A stretch of DNA of 64,000 nt from Streptococcus sp. D7B5 (GTDB lineage Bacteria; Bacillota; Bacilli; Lactobacillales; Streptococcaceae): the NCBI RefSeq assembly GCF_029691405.1, contig NZ_CP121467.1, positions 682,001-746,000 of the forward strand. The letters run 5' to 3'. Below, piece after piece: positions 26,807-40,002 of the stretch. Position 1 is the first letter of the stretch. The number at the start of each line of letters is the position of its first letter. The position numbers were made by a program, and so were the translations under genes. The notes under the pieces were generated by a model. The model ran no database searches and was not told the origin of the DNA. It saw only the letters and a program-made list of their open reading frames with translations.

Positions 26807-26810
<4 letters not shown>
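25962..26810 (-). CDS. pheA: Prephenate dehydratase
   Basis: A 282-residue monofunctional enzyme converting prephenate to phenylpyruvate for phenylalanine. Seen: AYLGPKGSFSHHV at the start, VPVENSIEGSVHESLD, the catalytic TRF in ANFTRFWVLG, and a C-terminal ACT domain with the phenylalanine-sensing ESRP motif (KIESRPLKT). Start and stop both overlap neighbours by 4 bp (aroK before, LCP gene after). Confidence 0.97.
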
Positions 26811-28649
<1,839 letters not shown>

Positions 28650-28988
28650 CTATTTCAACAATTCTGAAACAGGCTCAAAGACAATTTTTTCAATGTCTGA
28701 AAGGTAAATGGACAATTGTTGCTGTTTGGTAAAGAAATCTGACAAAAGAGCGTTCTCTTGGATTTGCTTACTGAAAGACTGCATCCTTTCTTGGAAAGAG
28801 GCGTCTGGCATTTGTCCCGTTTGCGCCATGACTTGGATTTCTTGCTGGAAGGCAAGGTAATCTGCAAAAATCTTGCTGGCTTGTTCATCTGCTTGAATGG
28901 CATCTTTTGCCGCCTTGACCGCCTTGTATTCTGGTAATTCGCGAAGACCGCGACTGAGTTCATTTGCACTATCGTAAATATTTGACAT
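28650..28988 (-). CDS. YlbF/YmcA-like (UPF0342) family protein
   Basis: A 112-residue, mostly helical cytoplasmic protein ([30 protein letters not shown]..., with a [15 protein letters not shown] end). Related Bacillus proteins YlbF, YmcA and YheA act in RNA-processing and developmental complexes; the role in streptococci is not established. It starts 10 bp after tyrA, with AAGGAG upstream, and is the last gene of the upper aromatic operon. Confidence 0.85.
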   Translation of the reverse strand: MSNIYDSANELSRGLRELPEYKAVKAAKDAIQADEQASKIFADYLAFQQEIQVMAQTGQMPDASFQERMQSFSKQIQENALLSDFFTKQQQLSIYLSDIEKIVFEPVSELLK

Positions 28989-28998
28989 GATTTTCTCC

Positions 28999-30102
28999 TT
29001 ATTTGATGACGACTGTGTAGTCCGTATTTTCTGAAATTAAGCGCTCAGCTCGTTCCAGATCCTGAGCATTTTTAAAGGAAATTTGGAGAATCCCGTGAAC
29101 ATCCTCACGGTTTTCTTCATTAATGTGGATATTGACCAAGGAAGTACCACGTAGCAATTCCAAAATCCGCAAGATAACATCTTCTTCATCGGGAACGTCA
29201 ACATAGAGGTCGTAAGAGCTATCCACACCACCACGCTTATGGATTTCCATGGCCTGACGTTGCTCACGCGCTTGGTTGAAAAAGTTCCAAATATGCTCTT
29301 CTTCCCCCCTGCTAATAGCCTGACCAATCTCATCTAGGCGCTCCTTGAAATCCTCAATCCGCTCTAGGATGGTCTCGCGATTGGACAAGAGAATAGAGGT
29401 CCACATACCTGGTTCACTCTCTGCAATCCGTGTCATATCTCGAAAACCACCCGCCGCAAAGCGCCTTGTCATCTCATGTTCTTGAGCATAGACAGCTGTC
29501 TGCTCCATGAGACCTGATGCCAAGATATGGGGAAAATGGCTAATCTGTGAAGTTACTCGATCGTGCTCCTTAGCATCAATTTCAATGAAGCGAGCATGGA
29601 GACCAGAAAGTAGGTCCTTCATTTCTGAAAGAGTTTCTGGAGTGGTCAAACTCGATGGAGTAAAGATATAGTAGGCATTTTCAAAGAGATTAACATCAGC
29701 AGATGCAGCTCCTGTCTTGTGGCTACCAGCCATTGGATGGGCCCCAACAAAGCGAACAGGCTTACCAGCCAAATACTGCTCAGCTGCTTCCACAATGGCT
29801 GACTTGGTCGAACCAGCATCTGAGATAATGACGCCTTCTTTCAAGTCTATAGTTGCCAACTCCTGGATAAATGCAATGGTCTGCTTGATTGGCAAGGTCA
29901 GAATGATGACATCAGCCAGAGGAGCAAAACTGGCAAAATCATCCGTTGCACGGTCTATCATTCCTCGCTCCAAGGCAATGTCTCTCGAAGCCTGACTGCG
30001 ATTATAACCTAAAATTTCATAATCCGGATGATCACGCTTGATACCGAGCGCCATCGAAGCACCAATCAAACCGAGACCTGCGATATAGATGGTTTTTGCC
30101 AT
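28999..30102 (-). CDS. tyrA: Prephenate dehydrogenase
   Basis: A 367-residue NAD-dependent enzyme, prephenate to 4-hydroxyphenylpyruvate for tyrosine. Seen: [15 protein letters not shown] (nucleotide loop, residues 9-23), [12 protein letters not shown], and [13 protein letters not shown] with the catalytic histidine, then a C-terminal ACT domain (about 295-367) for tyrosine feedback. AAGGAG is 5 nt from the ATG. It sits 9 bp after aroC. Confidence 0.97.
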   Translation of the reverse strand: MAKTIYIAGLGLIGASMALGIKRDHPDYEILGYNRSQASRDIALERGMIDRATDDFASFAPLADVIILTLPIKQTIAFIQELATIDLKEGVIISDAGSTKSAIVEAAEQYLAGKPVRFVGAHPMAGSHKTGAASADVNLFENAYYIFTPSSLTTPETLSEMKDLLSGLHARFIEIDAKEHDRVTSQISHFPHILASGLMEQTAVYAQEHEMTRRFAAGGFRDMTRIAESEPGMWTSILLSNRETILERIEDFKERLDEIGQAISRGEEEHIWNFFNQAREQRQAMEIHKRGGVDSSYDLYVDVPDEEDVILRILELLRGTSLVNIHINEENREDVHGILQISFKNAQDLERAERLISENTDYTVVIK

Positions 30103-30111
30103 AAAGACTCC

Positions 30112-31278
30112 TTAATAGTTCTTTGTATAGTCTCGGTGCTTGTCAACTGCCTCTTTTAATTCCTCAAGATTATCTGATGAGAATTTTTCAAGAATTTCCT
30201 GCGCCAGAACCGTTGCCACAACAGCTTCCATGACCACACCTGCTGCTGGAAGAGCGGTCGGATCACTTCTTTCCACAGTTGCCTTGTAAGATTCGTGAGT
30301 CTCGATATCCACACTCATAAGTGGTTTATAAAGAGTGGGAATGGGTTTCATGACACCTCGAACAACGATGGGTTGCCCGTTGGTCATACCACCTTCGAAA
30401 CCACCTAGATTATTGGTACGACGAGTATATCCGTCTTCTTTAGACCAGAGAATTTCATCCATAACTTGGCTGCCTTTTCGGTAACCAGCTTCAAAGCCGA
30501 GACCAAATTCCACCCCTTTAAAGGCATTGATAGAAACAACTGCTTGGGCCAATCGCGCATCTAATTTTCTGTCCCATTGGACATAGGAACCAAGACCAAC
30601 TGGTACGCCTCCGACGACTGTCTCCACAACCCCACCAATGGTATCACCGTCACGTTTGATTTTGTCAATATAGTCCTTGATTTCCTGTTCTCGTTCTTTG
30701 TTGACAATAGAAACTTCAGACTGGGCAGCTCGTTCCTTAATCTCAGCCACTGTCAGATTTTCAGGTACATCGATTTCCTTGCCACCAAAGACCACGACAT
30801 GATTGGCAATCTCCATATCCAGTTCAGCTAAGAGACGTTTGGCTACTGCTCCAACTGCTACTCGCATGGTTGTTTCACGAGCTGATGAACGCTCCAAAGA
30901 ATTTCGCAAATCGTCAAAACGGTACTTGATGCCCCCAACCAAATCGGCATGTCCTGGACGAGGATGAGTGATTTTCCGCTTGCTTTTAAGTCGGTCTTCA
31001 ATGTCCTCAGCAGACATGATATCCAGCCATTTCTGGTGGTCCTTATTGATAACATCCATGGTAATAGGAGCCCCTGTCGTCTTCCCGTGACGAACGCCCG
31101 AAGTAAAGATAACCTGGTCACTCTCAATCTTCATACGACCACCACGACCGTAGCCACCCTGACGGCGTTTAAGGTCCTCATTGATGTCCTCTACTGTTAA
31201 AGGAAGGCCCGCTGGAATTCCTTCAATAATTGCCGTCAAACGGGGACCGTGTGATTCTCCTGCAGTTAAATATCTCAT
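30112..31278 (-). CDS. aroC: Chorismate synthase
   Basis: A 388-residue FMN-dependent lyase that makes chorismate from EPSP. Seen: [19 protein letters not shown] at residues 7-25, [26 protein letters not shown], and the [10 protein letters not shown] region. It has a 9-bp gap to aroB upstream. Confidence 0.98.
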   Translation of the reverse strand: MRYLTAGESHGPRLTAIIEGIPAGLPLTVEDINEDLKRRQGGYGRGGRMKIESDQVIFTSGVRHGKTTGAPITMDVINKDHQKWLDIMSAEDIEDRLKSKRKITHPRPGHADLVGGIKYRFDDLRNSLERSSARETTMRVAVGAVAKRLLAELDMEIANHVVVFGGKEIDVPENLTVAEIKERAAQSEVSIVNKEREQEIKDYIDKIKRDGDTIGGVVETVVGGVPVGLGSYVQWDRKLDARLAQAVVSINAFKGVEFGLGFEAGYRKGSQVMDEILWSKEDGYTRRTNNLGGFEGGMTNGQPIVVRGVMKPIPTLYKPLMSVDIETHESYKATVERSDPTALPAAGVVMEAVVATVLAQEILEKFSSDNLEELKEAVDKHRDYTKNY

Positions 31279-31287
31279 TCGTTCTCC

Positions 31288-32355
31288 TTATTTTACCAAG
31301 TAGTCTTTCATCTCTTCCAGAGAAACTGGGTGAATGGTCGCTGAACCAAGCTCTGGTACCAAGACCAATTTCAAGGTGTTGCCACGTGCCTTCTTGTCAT
31401 GAGTCAAAGCCTGATAAAGCTTGTCAACATCCCAGTTTTCATAATCAACTGGCAAGCCAAATTTCTGACACATAGCTGTAATGGACTGAGTTATGCCAGC
31501 TGGCATAAGGCCTTTTTCCTCAGCAACCTTTGAAATCTGCACCATTCCCATGGCCACAGCTTCTCCATGCATGACCTTTCCATAACCAGCCGTTGCTTCA
31601 ATGGCATGACCAATAGTGTGCCCAAAATTGAGGTAAAGGCGAACACCATTATCCAACTCATCCTCAACTACCATCTTGCGCTTAACTTGACAAGAATGTT
31701 CAATCAAAGTCTCTGCATGTTCCAGAATGCTCTCTACAGAACCATCTAGCTCCGTTAAGAGAGCCCACAGTTCTGGATCCTCAATCAAACCGTACTTGAT
31801 AACCTCACCCATCCCTTCAATCAGCTCTCTTTTCCCAAGAGTTTCAAGGACAAGCGGATCAATCAGAACCCCATCTGGTTGGGCAAAAGTTCCCACCATA
31901 TTCTTAGCAAAAGGAGTATTGACACCTGTCTTTCCACCGATAGAAGAATCAACCTGGGCAGTCAAACTAGTCGGAATCTGAACAAAGTGAATGCCCCGCA
32001 TATAGGTAGAGGCCACAAAACCAGCCAGGTCCCCAACGACACCACCACCAAGAGCCACGATCCCATCGCTACGAGTCAGACCTTGCTTGACTAAAAATTC
32101 ATAGACTTTCTGAACAGTCGTTAAATTTTTTCGTTCTTCGCCTTCTAAAAAGTCAAAAACAGCTACCTGAAAATCAGCATCTTCTAGGCTGAGTTTAACC
32201 TTCTCTGCATAGAGAGAAGCTACATGGTTGTCGGTTACAATAACCACTTTTTGAGGTTGCCAGAGTTCTCGCAACCATTGACCAGCCTGAGCTAGACAAC
32301 CTTTTTCAATCTGAATATCATAAGGATGATGCGGAATATCGATTCTGATTTTCAT
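31288..32355 (-). CDS. aroB: 3-dehydroquinate synthase
   Basis: A 355-residue NAD- and metal-dependent enzyme closing DAHP to dehydroquinate. Seen: [21 protein letters not shown] (about 105), KTGVN, and the metal site [11 protein letters not shown] (about 242-252). AAGGAG precedes the ATG. It lies 18 bp after aroE. Confidence 0.98.
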   Translation of the reverse strand: MKIRIDIPHHPYDIQIEKGCLAQAGQWLRELWQPQKVVIVTDNHVASLYAEKVKLSLEDADFQVAVFDFLEGEERKNLTTVQKVYEFLVKQGLTRSDGIVALGGGVVGDLAGFVASTYMRGIHFVQIPTSLTAQVDSSIGGKTGVNTPFAKNMVGTFAQPDGVLIDPLVLETLGKRELIEGMGEVIKYGLIEDPELWALLTELDGSVESILEHAETLIEHSCQVKRKMVVEDELDNGVRLYLNFGHTIGHAIEATAGYGKVMHGEAVAMGMVQISKVAEEKGLMPAGITQSITAMCQKFGLPVDYENWDVDKLYQALTHDKKARGNTLKLVLVPELGSATIHPVSLEEMKDYLVK

Positions 32356-32373
32356 AGTAGGGTCTCCTTTTCA

Positions 32374-33228
32374 TTATTGGTATTTTTCTGACAAGGACTG
32401 CCAAATCTCGTCTGTCGGCATTTCTTTACCTGTCCACAGTTGAAAAGCTTCAGCAGCTTGATAGAGCAACATTCCAAGGCCATTGATTGCTGGATTGCCC
32501 TGACTTCTAGCCCATTTCAAAAATGGCGTCTCAAAGGGTTGGTAAATGATATCTGCGACCAAGAGAGCCTCTGGCAAATTGATACTTTCTGGAACTGGCG
32601 ACGACTGGCCATCCATCCCTACACTGGTCGCATTGACGAGCAGGTCCGACTTGGCAATCTTTTCTTGCAGCTCAGAAATATCTTCTAAAGCATACAAGTC
32701 CACTTTAAATCCTGTTTGGTTCTGCAACTTGTCTAGGTAAGGTCTTGTTTTTTCCATGGAAACTGAACGAACAAAGACTGAAATCTGACTAGCGCCATCC
32801 AAAATAGCCTGAGCCAAAATGGACTTGGCTGCACCACCTGCTCCCAGAATGGTCATTTTCTTATCCGAGATTGTAAAAGAAGGCAAGCTCTTAAAGAATC
32901 CCTTGCCATCTGTATTATATCCAATTAAAGTGCCATTATGATTGACAACAGTATTGACCGCCCCAATCAAACGAGCCTCATCACTCAACTCATCCAGATA
33001 AGGAATCACTTGCTCCTTGTAAGGCATAGACAGGTTGATGCCAAACATCTGGTAACGGCGAATATTGGCGACTGTTTCTGCCAAATCACCCGCTTCAATC
33101 TCCCAAGCTACATAGGCACCATTAATAGCTGTCGCCTCAAAGGCCCTATTGTGAATAAAGGGTGAAATAGAGTGTTTAATGGGATTGGCAACAACTGCAG
33201 CTAAACGCGTATAGCCATCAAGCTTCAT
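32374..33228 (-). CDS. aroE: Shikimate dehydrogenase
   Basis: A 284-residue NADPH-dependent reductase. Seen: [13 protein letters not shown] (18-30), catalytic lysine in SMPYKEQV (about 69), GYNTDGKGF with the catalytic aspartate, and the cofactor loop [11 protein letters not shown]. Its start overlaps the aroD end by 11 bp. Confidence 0.97.
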   Translation of the reverse strand: MKLDGYTRLAAVVANPIKHSISPFIHNRAFEATAINGAYVAWEIEAGDLAETVANIRRYQMFGINLSMPYKEQVIPYLDELSDEARLIGAVNTVVNHNGTLIGYNTDGKGFFKSLPSFTISDKKMTILGAGGAAKSILAQAILDGASQISVFVRSVSMEKTRPYLDKLQNQTGFKVDLYALEDISELQEKIAKSDLLVNATSVGMDGQSSPVPESINLPEALLVADIIYQPFETPFLKWARSQGNPAINGLGMLLYQAAEAFQLWTGKEMPTDEIWQSLSEKYQ

Positions 33229-33895
33229 CCAAAATCTCCCTGATTTTCTTCATGTTTGATAGCGAAATCTGACCTGGGGCACTCGCTTCATCCAGACTAG
33301 CAAATGACCAACTTGAACCCGTCACATCTGAAGTAATACGTGATACCTTGCCCATTTTCCCCATGGAAATGGTCACGTACTCTTGCTCAGGGTTGAGTGT
33401 CTTAAATCCTCGAGTGTAGTTCATCAGGTCTAAAACATCCTGCTCCGTATGGGCCATAACTGATACCTTGACCACTTTCGGAGAGAGACTGGTCAACTCA
33501 GACAAAATTTCCATCATGTTTTCAGGTGTCTCCTGGAAATTATGGTAACTCAAAACAAGATTTGGAAAATCCAACATTTCCTCAAAAACATCCTTGTAGC
33601 TGAAATACTCAAAATCTACATAATCCGGCTGATAGAGCTGAGTAACTTCCTTGATGATTTGAACATACTCTTCTGAGGAAAGTTCGATTTCTCCTCCCTC
33701 AGCGCGAGTCCGAAGGGTAAAGACAAGTTCGCGTCCTGCAAATTTCTCAAAGATAGCGGGTGCTACCTGTAAAATAGCGTCCTTTGTAAGAAAGTCCGCA
33801 CGCCACTCAATGATATCGGCATCTTCATACCTAGTAGCATCCAGTTCTTGCGCTTCTTCTAAACTTCTTGGCATCACTGAAACGATTAATTTCAT
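33218..33895 (-). CDS. aroD: 3-dehydroquinate dehydratase, type I
   Basis: A 225-residue class I aldolase-fold enzyme. Seen: IEWRADF near residue 30, catalytic histidine in LSYHNF, Schiff-base lysine in [11 protein letters not shown], and the C-terminal SIGSSW-like SWSFASL loop. The ATG overlaps the preceding methyltransferase stop by 4 bp. Confidence 0.97.
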   Translation of the reverse strand: MKLIVSVMPRSLEEAQELDATRYEDADIIEWRADFLTKDAILQVAPAIFEKFAGRELVFTLRTRAEGGEIELSSEEYVQIIKEVTQLYQPDYVDFEYFSYKDVFEEMLDFPNLVLSYHNFQETPENMMEILSELTSLSPKVVKVSVMAHTEQDVLDLMNYTRGFKTLNPEQEYVTISMGKMGKVSRITSDVTGSSWSFASLDEASAPGQISLSNMKKIREILDEA

Positions 33896-35055
33896 CTACT
33901 AACCTTCATACTAATCACCTTGAGGTAATTACTGCTTTCATCTTTTTTATTATAGGCAAAGTCTGCTGGAAGACCATATTGGTTTAAAATTTGATATTTT
34001 CTTCCTGCAAAACCTTTATCAATTTGTTCTGTAAATTTCTGGCGGGAAACATTGGCAGCATTGGTACTGGCAATGATAATGCCTCCCGGATTTAAAATCT
34101 CTAGACTCTGGGAAATCAACTTGTGATAGTCCTTAGCTACAGAGAATGTTTGTTTTTTATTGCGGGCAAAGCTCGGCGGATCAAGCACAATCACATCATA
34201 GGTCAAGCCTTTTCGCTTGGCATACTTGAAGTACTCAAAAACATCCATGACGATAAAACGATGATTGTCCATGCTGAGTCCATTTGCCTGAAAATGAGCT
34301 TCTGACAGCTCTCTAGACCGTTTGGCCAAGTCGACAGAAGTTGTCTCACTCGTACCTCCCATAGCTGCAGCAACTGAAAAGGCCGCCGTATAGGAAAACA
34401 TATTGAGCAAGGATTTGCCCATGGCTAGACCGTCAACCAGACTCCCACGAACCTCATGCTGGTCTAGGAAAATCCCGGTCATCAAGCCATCATTCATAAA
34501 GACTTGATAGAGCACGCCATTCTCAAGAACAGTAAAGTAATCTGGCGCTTCCTCACCATAAACATAGGCAGACTCGTAGTCTAGACCTTTAGAACGAATC
34601 TTTTCATAAGCACCCAAGACCTCAGGAAAAACTTCCTTAAAAGCCTTTACAATCAGCTCACGAATCTGGTAAACAAAGGAGTTGTACCAAGAAAAAACAG
34701 CATAATCTCCATAGAGATCAACAGTCAGACCCCCAAAACCATCCCCCTCTTGGTTAAAAAGGCGAAAGGCAGTGGTCAAGTCATCTTGATAATAAGGCTT
34801 TCTAGCTTCCTTGGCCTTACGAAACAGGATTTCAAAAAAGGCTTGATTGAAACGAACCTTTTCCTTGCTGATGAACCAACCGATTCCTTTATTCTGTTGA
34901 GAAAGATAGGCGCTCCCTAAAAACTTCCCGTCTTGACTAAGAACTTCTACTGCCTGATCCGTCAGTTCAATATCTGTTAAATCACTTGCTTCCAAAAGAA
35001 CTAGACCCTTAGCTAGCTTTTTTTCAACACGTCTGCTGACCCTAATTCTATTCAT
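33892..35055 (-). CDS. Class I rRNA large-subunit methyltransferase, RlmI-like
   Basis: About 387 residues. An N-terminal PUA-like domain ([22 protein letters not shown]...) is followed by a Rossmann methyltransferase with [18 protein letters not shown] and the catalytic motif [12 protein letters not shown] (about 288). RlmI makes m5C1962 in 23S rRNA; the streptococcal substrate is assumed. The frame opens 12 codons upstream, but the family start MNRIRVSRR is at 35055. No ribosome binding site is present, and the -10 box ends 7 nt before the ATG, so the mRNA is probably leaderless. It heads the aroD-E-B-C-tyrA operon by a 4-bp overlap. Confidence 0.9.
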   Translation of the reverse strand: MNRIRVSRRVEKKLAKGLVLLEASDLTDIELTDQAVEVLSQDGKFLGSAYLSQQNKGIGWFISKEKVRFNQAFFEILFRKAKEARKPYYQDDLTTAFRLFNQEGDGFGGLTVDLYGDYAVFSWYNSFVYQIRELIVKAFKEVFPEVLGAYEKIRSKGLDYESAYVYGEEAPDYFTVLENGVLYQVFMNDGLMTGIFLDQHEVRGSLVDGLAMGKSLLNMFSYTAAFSVAAAMGGTSETTSVDLAKRSRELSEAHFQANGLSMDNHRFIVMDVFEYFKYAKRKGLTYDVIVLDPPSFARNKKQTFSVAKDYHKLISQSLEILNPGGIIIASTNAANVSRQKFTEQIDKGFAGRKYQILNQYGLPADFAYNKKDESSNYLKVISMKVSR

Positions 35056-35062
35056 AGCTACT

Positions 35063-35091
35063 ATTATAGCAAATTTTGTGACAATTCTCAA
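35063..35091 (-). promoter_or_regulatory. Promoter of the rlmI-like/aro operon
   Basis: TTGAGA (35091-35086), a 17-nt spacer and TATAAT (35068-35063), with only 7 nt to the start codon. Confidence 0.75.
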
Positions 35092-35257
35092 AAAAGAAAC
35101 CGTTTAACCATATGTACTTTAGTTTACTGAGTGTCATTTTTGTTCAAATAAGTATATGCCATTTACTTTTTCAGCAAAACATCCTCTCCCTTGTGATGGA
35201 AATAGAGATTTTATTCGCTAAAAATAGACAATTTCAGAAATGAGTATAGAATCTTGC

Positions 35258-35269
35258 GCAAACGTTTGC
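35258..35269 (+). promoter_or_regulatory. LacI-family (MalR/CcpA-type) operator of the amylase gene
   Basis: Perfect palindrome GCAAACGTTTGC, flanked as cGCAAACGTTTGCc. It overlaps the -35 box and so fits repression. It resembles the MalR operator of the pneumococcal maltosaccharide genes as I remember it (CGCAAACGTTTGCG), which suggests maltose/starch control. Confidence 0.7.
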
Positions 35270-35294
35270 CTAGTTCTAAACTTTATGGTAGAAT
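35266..35294 (+). promoter_or_regulatory. Alpha-amylase promoter
   Basis: TTGCCT, a 17-nt spacer and TAGAAT with an extended TG (TGGTAGAAT). Confidence 0.75.
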
Positions 35295-35327
35295 AAAACA
35301 CAACATTGATAAGCAAGAGGAAAAACA

Positions 35328-36782
35328 ATGCAAAATCAGACACTTATGCAATACTTTGAATGGTATCTGCCTCACGACGGCCAACACTGGACGCGACTGA
35401 CAAATGACGCAGAGCACCTAGCAAACCTTGGCATCAGCCATGTCTGGATGCCACCTGCCTTCAAGGCAACCAACGAAAAAGATGTCGGCTATGGTGTTTA
35501 CGATCTTTTTGACCTAGGTGAATTTCACCAAAAAGGGACTGTCCGTACCAAGTATGGGTTTAAAGAAGATTATCTTCAAGCCATTCAAGCCCTAAAGGCG
35601 CAGGGAATTCAACCTATGGCCGATGTGGTGCTCAATCACAAGGCTGCTGCCGATCATATGGAAGCCTTTCAGGTTATTGAAGTGGACCCTGAGGACCGTA
35701 CCGTTCAATTAAGCGAGCCCTTTACTATCAATGGCTGGACTCACTTTACTTTCGATGGTCGCCAAGATACCTACAATGACTTCCACTGGCACTGGTACCA
35801 CTTTACAGGTACAGACTACGATGCCAAACGCCGTAAGTCTGGTATTTACCTGATCCAAGGAGACAATAAAGGTTGGGCCAACGAGGAATTGGTCGATAAC
35901 GAAAACGGTAACTACGACTACCTCATGTATGCCGACCTAGACTTTAAGCACCCTGAAGTCATCCAAAACATCTATGACTGGGCTGACTGGTTCATGGAAA
36001 CGACTGGTGTAGCTGGTTTCCGTTTGGATGCCGTTAAGCACATCGACTCCTTCTTTATGGGCAATTTCATTCGTGATATGAAGGAAAAATACGGTCAAGA
36101 TTTCTATGTTTTTGGGGAATTTTGGAACCCAGACAAGGAAGCCAATCTAGACTATCTCGAGAAAATAGAAGAACGTTTTGACCTTGTCGATGTTCGCCTC
36201 CACCAGAACCTCTTTGAAGCTAGCCATGCTGGAGCAAGTTACGACCTTCGTAACATTTTCACAGATAGCTTGGTTGAACTAAAACCCGATAAGGCTGTGA
36301 CCTTTGTAGACAACCACGATACCCAACGAGGACAGGCCCTCGAATCGACTGTTGAAGAATGGTTTAAACCAGCAGCCTATGCCCTTATTCTATTACGTCA
36401 AGATGGGCTTCCATGTATCTTTTACGGAGATTATTATGGCATTTCAGGGCAATTTGCTCAACAAGATTTCAGAGAAGTTCTTGACCGTCTCCTAGCCATC
36501 CGAAAAGATTTGGCCTATGGAGAGCAAACAGACTACTTTGACGATATCAACTGCATCGGATGGGTTCGTTCAGGCGCTGAACATCAATCACCGCTTGCAG
36601 TCCTTATCTCAAACGACCAAGAAAACAGCAAGTCTATGTTTGTCGGGCAAGAATGGGCTGACCAAACCTTTGTTGACCTCCTTGAAAATCATCCAGCACA
36701 AGTCACTATCAATGCTGAAGGTTATGGAGAATTTCCAGTAGCAGCGGGTTCAGTCAGTGTCTGGGCAGTTAATACGATCTAA
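35328..36782 (+). CDS. Cytoplasmic alpha-amylase (GH13)
   Basis: A 484-residue (beta/alpha)8 glycosidase acting on alpha-1,4-glucans. It begins MQNQTLMQYFEWYLPHDG, without signal peptide, as in intracellular bacterial amylases. Catalytic residues: nucleophile Asp in FRLDAVKHID (about 234), acid/base Glu in VFGEFW (about 264), and Asp in FVDNHDTQ (about 331). It probably trims imported maltodextrins or stored glucan. Single-gene unit with its own operator, promoter and terminator. Confidence 0.95.
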   Translation: MQNQTLMQYFEWYLPHDGQHWTRLTNDAEHLANLGISHVWMPPAFKATNEKDVGYGVYDLFDLGEFHQKGTVRTKYGFKEDYLQAIQALKAQGIQPMADVVLNHKAAADHMEAFQVIEVDPEDRTVQLSEPFTINGWTHFTFDGRQDTYNDFHWHWYHFTGTDYDAKRRKSGIYLIQGDNKGWANEELVDNENGNYDYLMYADLDFKHPEVIQNIYDWADWFMETTGVAGFRLDAVKHIDSFFMGNFIRDMKEKYGQDFYVFGEFWNPDKEANLDYLEKIEERFDLVDVRLHQNLFEASHAGASYDLRNIFTDSLVELKPDKAVTFVDNHDTQRGQALESTVEEWFKPAAYALILLRQDGLPCIFYGDYYGISGQFAQQDFREVLDRLLAIRKDLAYGEQTDYFDDINCIGWVRSGAEHQSPLAVLISNDQENSKSMFVGQEWADQTFVDLLENHPAQVTINAEGYGEFPVAAGSVSVWAVNTI

Positions 36783-36789
36783 AAAACTA

Positions 36790-36819
36790 AGCCAAGTCCA
36801 CTAGGATTTGGCTTTTTTA
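36790..36819 (+). terminator. Alpha-amylase terminator
   Basis: AGCCAAGTCC / GGATTTGGCT stem (one G-T pair), a 4-nt loop and six Ts. Confidence 0.88.
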
Positions 36820-36830
36820 TGTATGCAGAA

Positions 36831-36856
36831 AAGACCTACCCTAATGGATAGATCTT
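36831..36856 (-). terminator. alaS terminator
   Basis: Minus-strand AAGATCTATCC / GGTAGGTCTT hairpin around ATTAG, with wobble pairs, followed by TTTTC. Weaker than the facing amylase terminator. Confidence 0.6.
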
Positions 36857-36863
36857 TATTGTC

Positions 36864-39482
36864 TTACAATTTACCTGCTACGGCATCCAGCAAGTCCTGA
36901 ATCTTAGCTTGGTTGCTTCCTCCTGCCATAGCCATGTCTGGTTTACCACCACCACGTCCATCGACGATTGGAGCCAATTCTTTAACCAAGTTACCAGCGT
37001 GGATGTCTTTTATCTTGCTTGCAACAAGGATGTTGACCTTGTCACCGATTGCTGCGACTAAGACAAGAAGGTCAGAGTAGTCTTTTTGTTTCCAGTTATC
37101 TGCAAAGGTACGAAGGGCACCTGCATCTGATACAGAAACTTGGCTAGCAATGTAACGGTGGCCGTTGACCTCCCTCGCATCCTTGAAGACATCACCTGCA
37201 GCAGCTGCTGCAGCTTTTTCCTTCAATTCTGCATTTTCTTTTTGGAGTTGACGGAGTTGCTCTTGAAGACCTTCAACTTTGTGAGGTACTTCCTTGAGTT
37301 GAGGTGCTTTCAAAGTAGCTGCAATGGCTTTAAGAGCGTCTTCTTGCTCACGGTAGGCTTCAAAGGCTTCCTTACCAGTCACTGCCAAGATACGACGAGT
37401 TCCTGATCCGATCCCTTCTTCTTTGATAATCTTGAAGAGACCTATCTCAGAAGTGTTGGCTAAGTGGGTACCACCACAAAGCTCGATTGAGTAGTCACCA
37501 ATGGTTACAACACGAACTGCTTTACCATATTTTTCACCAAAGAGGGCCATAGCTCCCATTTCCTTGGCCGTATCAATGTCTGTCTCAACAGTCTTAACTG
37601 CGATAGCTTCCCAGATTTTCTCATTGACCTGTTGTTCAATGGCGCGCAATTCTTCAGGAGTTACTGCTTGGAAGTGTGTGAAGTCAAAGCGAAGGAATTC
37701 GACTTCGTTAAGGGATCCTGCTTGTGTTGCATGGTTTCCAAGGATATTGTGAAGGGCTGCATGGAGCAAGTGAGTTGCTGTGTGGTTTTTCATGACACGA
37801 AGGCGACGGTCAGTATCAATTGCCAAAGTATATTCTGCATTCAAATTAAGTGGAGAATGGACTTCAACCGTATGGAGTGGTTGTCCATTTGGTGCTTTTT
37901 GAACATCTGTCACTGTAGCTACAAGGTTTCCTGCAGCATCCAAGATTTGACCATGGTCAGCTACCTGTCCACCCATTTCAGCGTAGAATGGTGTTTCCGC
38001 AAAGATAAGAGAGGCAGTTCCTTCTGAAACAGCTTCAACTTCAGCATTGTCAGCTACGATAGCCACCAACTTAGAAGGCAATTGACTGGCATTGTAGTTG
38101 AAGACACTTTCCACTGTAATGTTTTGGAGGGTTTCATTTTGCATCCCCATAGATCCGCCTTTGACAGCTGACGCACGCGCACGATCTTGCTGTTCTTTCA
38201 TGGCTGCTTCAAAACCTTCACGGTCGACAGTCATACCAGCTTCTTCAGCGATTTCTTCTGTCAACTCCACTGGGAATCCGTAAGTGTCGTAGAGTTTGAA
38301 GACATCTTGCCCCGCGATAATGCTTTGACCTTTCGCTTTCAAATCAGCTACAATGGTTTCTGCAAAGTGTTGACCTGAATGAAGGGTACGGGCAAATGAC
38401 TCTTCTTCGCTCTTGACGATTTTCTCGATAAAGTCACGTTTTTCAAGCACTTCTGGGTAGTAGCTTTCCATAATCTTTCCAACAGTTGGAACGAGCTTGT
38501 AAAGGAAAGGCTCGTTGATGCCCAATTTTTGACCGTGCATAGAAGCACGACGGAGCAAACGACGAAGGACATAACCACGGCCTTCATTTCCTGGAAGAGC
38601 TCCATCACCGATGGCAAATGAAAGGGAACGGATGTGGTCAGCGATGACCTTAAAGCTCATGTTGTCGCCATCTTGATCGTAAACCTTCCCAGACAATTTC
38701 TCAACTTCACGAATGATCGGCATGAAGAGGTCAGTTTCAAAGTTTGTCTTAGCTCCTTGGATCACCGCCACCAAACGCTCCAAACCAGCACCCGTATCAA
38801 TGTTCTTGTGTGGCAATTCCTTGTACTCGCTACGAGGAACAGAAGGGTCTGCGTTAAATTGTGACAAAACGATGTTCCAGATTTCGATGTAACGGTCGTT
38901 TTCGATATCCTCTGCAAGCAGGCGAAGACCGATATTTTCTGGGTCAAATGCTTCTCCACGGTCAAAGAAAATCTCTGTATCAGGACCAGAAGGTCCTGCA
39001 CCGATTTCCCAGAAGTTGTCCTCGATTGGAATCAAGTGACTTGGATCCACTCCCACTTCAATCCAGCGGTTGTAAGAATCTTTATCATCTGGATAGTAGG
39101 TCATGTAGAGTTTTTCAGCAGGAAAATCAAACCATTCTGGGCTTGTCAAAAGCTCATAAGCCCAAGTGATAGCTTCATCACGGAAGTAATCCCCGATAGA
39201 GAAGTTCCCCAACATTTCAAACATGGTATGGTGGCGAGCCGTTTTTCCAACATTTTCGATGTCGTTGGTACGGATAGCTTTTTGCGCATTGGTGATACGT
39301 GGATTTTCAGGGATAATGGTTCCGTCAAAGTATTTCTTAAGGGTTGCTACCCCAGAGTTAATCCACAAAAGAGTTGGGTCATTTACAGGAACCAAGCTGA
39401 CTGATGGTTCTACAGAGTGACCTTTGCTTGCCCAGAAATCTAGCCACATTTGGCGTACTTGAGCACTAGATAGTTGTTTCAT
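36864..39482 (-). CDS. alaS: Alanine-tRNA ligase
   Basis: An 872-residue class II synthetase with editing. Order: catalytic domain ([22 protein letters not shown]..., [18 protein letters not shown]), the tRNA-recognition part, the editing domain with zinc motifs [11 protein letters not shown] (HxxxH) and [13 protein letters not shown] (CxxxH), and the C-terminal DHHA1 domain with [14 protein letters not shown]. Full length. It lies 21 bp after the LURP-type gene and is under the T-box at about 40003-40188. Confidence 0.98.
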   Translation of the reverse strand: MKQLSSAQVRQMWLDFWASKGHSVEPSVSLVPVNDPTLLWINSGVATLKKYFDGTIIPENPRITNAQKAIRTNDIENVGKTARHHTMFEMLGNFSIGDYFRDEAITWAYELLTSPEWFDFPAEKLYMTYYPDDKDSYNRWIEVGVDPSHLIPIEDNFWEIGAGPSGPDTEIFFDRGEAFDPENIGLRLLAEDIENDRYIEIWNIVLSQFNADPSVPRSEYKELPHKNIDTGAGLERLVAVIQGAKTNFETDLFMPIIREVEKLSGKVYDQDGDNMSFKVIADHIRSLSFAIGDGALPGNEGRGYVLRRLLRRASMHGQKLGINEPFLYKLVPTVGKIMESYYPEVLEKRDFIEKIVKSEEESFARTLHSGQHFAETIVADLKAKGQSIIAGQDVFKLYDTYGFPVELTEEIAEEAGMTVDREGFEAAMKEQQDRARASAVKGGSMGMQNETLQNITVESVFNYNASQLPSKLVAIVADNAEVEAVSEGTASLIFAETPFYAEMGGQVADHGQILDAAGNLVATVTDVQKAPNGQPLHTVEVHSPLNLNAEYTLAIDTDRRLRVMKNHTATHLLHAALHNILGNHATQAGSLNEVEFLRFDFTHFQAVTPEELRAIEQQVNEKIWEAIAVKTVETDIDTAKEMGAMALFGEKYGKAVRVVTIGDYSIELCGGTHLANTSEIGLFKIIKEEGIGSGTRRILAVTGKEAFEAYREQEDALKAIAATLKAPQLKEVPHKVEGLQEQLRQLQKENAELKEKAAAAAAGDVFKDAREVNGHRYIASQVSVSDAGALRTFADNWKQKDYSDLLVLVAAIGDKVNILVASKIKDIHAGNLVKELAPIVDGRGGGKPDMAMAGGSNQAKIQDLLDAVAGKL

Positions 39483-39503
39483 AATATCTCCTTATTTACT
39501 TGT

Positions 39504-39989
39504 TTAATTTGATTGGCTTTCCAGCATCTCCACATAGTCAATCGCGACACAGAGGGAAATGACTAGGTCTGCATAAGAGTCTTCATAGACGGTTACGGTG
39601 TAAGTTGAGGTCAAATGGAAAATCTCTTTCCGAATCTCGGCAATCACTTGGTCACGATCATCCAGCAATTTGAAATTCAAATCCCAGATATTGCCCTCGA
39701 TACGAAGCCCCAGATTGTCAAACTCATACTTATCTCGAAAGAAGGTCAACTTCTTACGAATAACGAAATTGGAACCGTTTCGTAGCTGAATAGTAAAGCG
39801 AGGAAGCAAGGTGAAAAATTCTTTACTAATCTCACTGACTTGCTCACCATAGGCGTCATAGATGGTAAAGGTCTTAGGAATTTGGAAGAAAGATCCCTCC
39901 ACTTGATAGTTCACTACTCCTCTGTCATCCTTGATATCAAAACGTTCGCCTCCAAGACGAAACTTTTGTTTGACAAGAAATGTCTTCAT
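39504..39989 (-). CDS. LURP-one-related (DUF567) family protein
   Basis: A 161-residue all-beta protein with alternating hydrophobic strands (MKTFLVKQKFRLGGERFDIKD..., YDAYGEQVSEISKEFF, IYDAYG and KLLDDRDQVIAEI), the tubby-like pattern of LURP-one-related proteins. Function in bacteria unknown; a lipid or membrane-binding role has been suggested for the fold. GGAGGT 4 nt before the ATG at 39989 decides the start. It stands between the alanine T-box and alaS, so its expression should follow uncharged tRNA-Ala. Confidence 0.85.
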   Translation of the reverse strand: MKTFLVKQKFRLGGERFDIKDDRGVVNYQVEGSFFQIPKTFTIYDAYGEQVSEISKEFFTLLPRFTIQLRNGSNFVIRKKLTFFRDKYEFDNLGLRIEGNIWDLNFKLLDDRDQVIAEIRKEIFHLTSTYTVTVYEDSYADLVISLCVAIDYVEMLESQSN

Positions 39990-40002
39990 AAACACCTCCA
40001 AA

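Noticed and set aside
33218..35055. The rlmI-like/aroD overlap as a sign of a fused or broken gene
   Set aside because: It is an ordinary 4-bp ATGA overlap; both proteins have full length and intact motifs.
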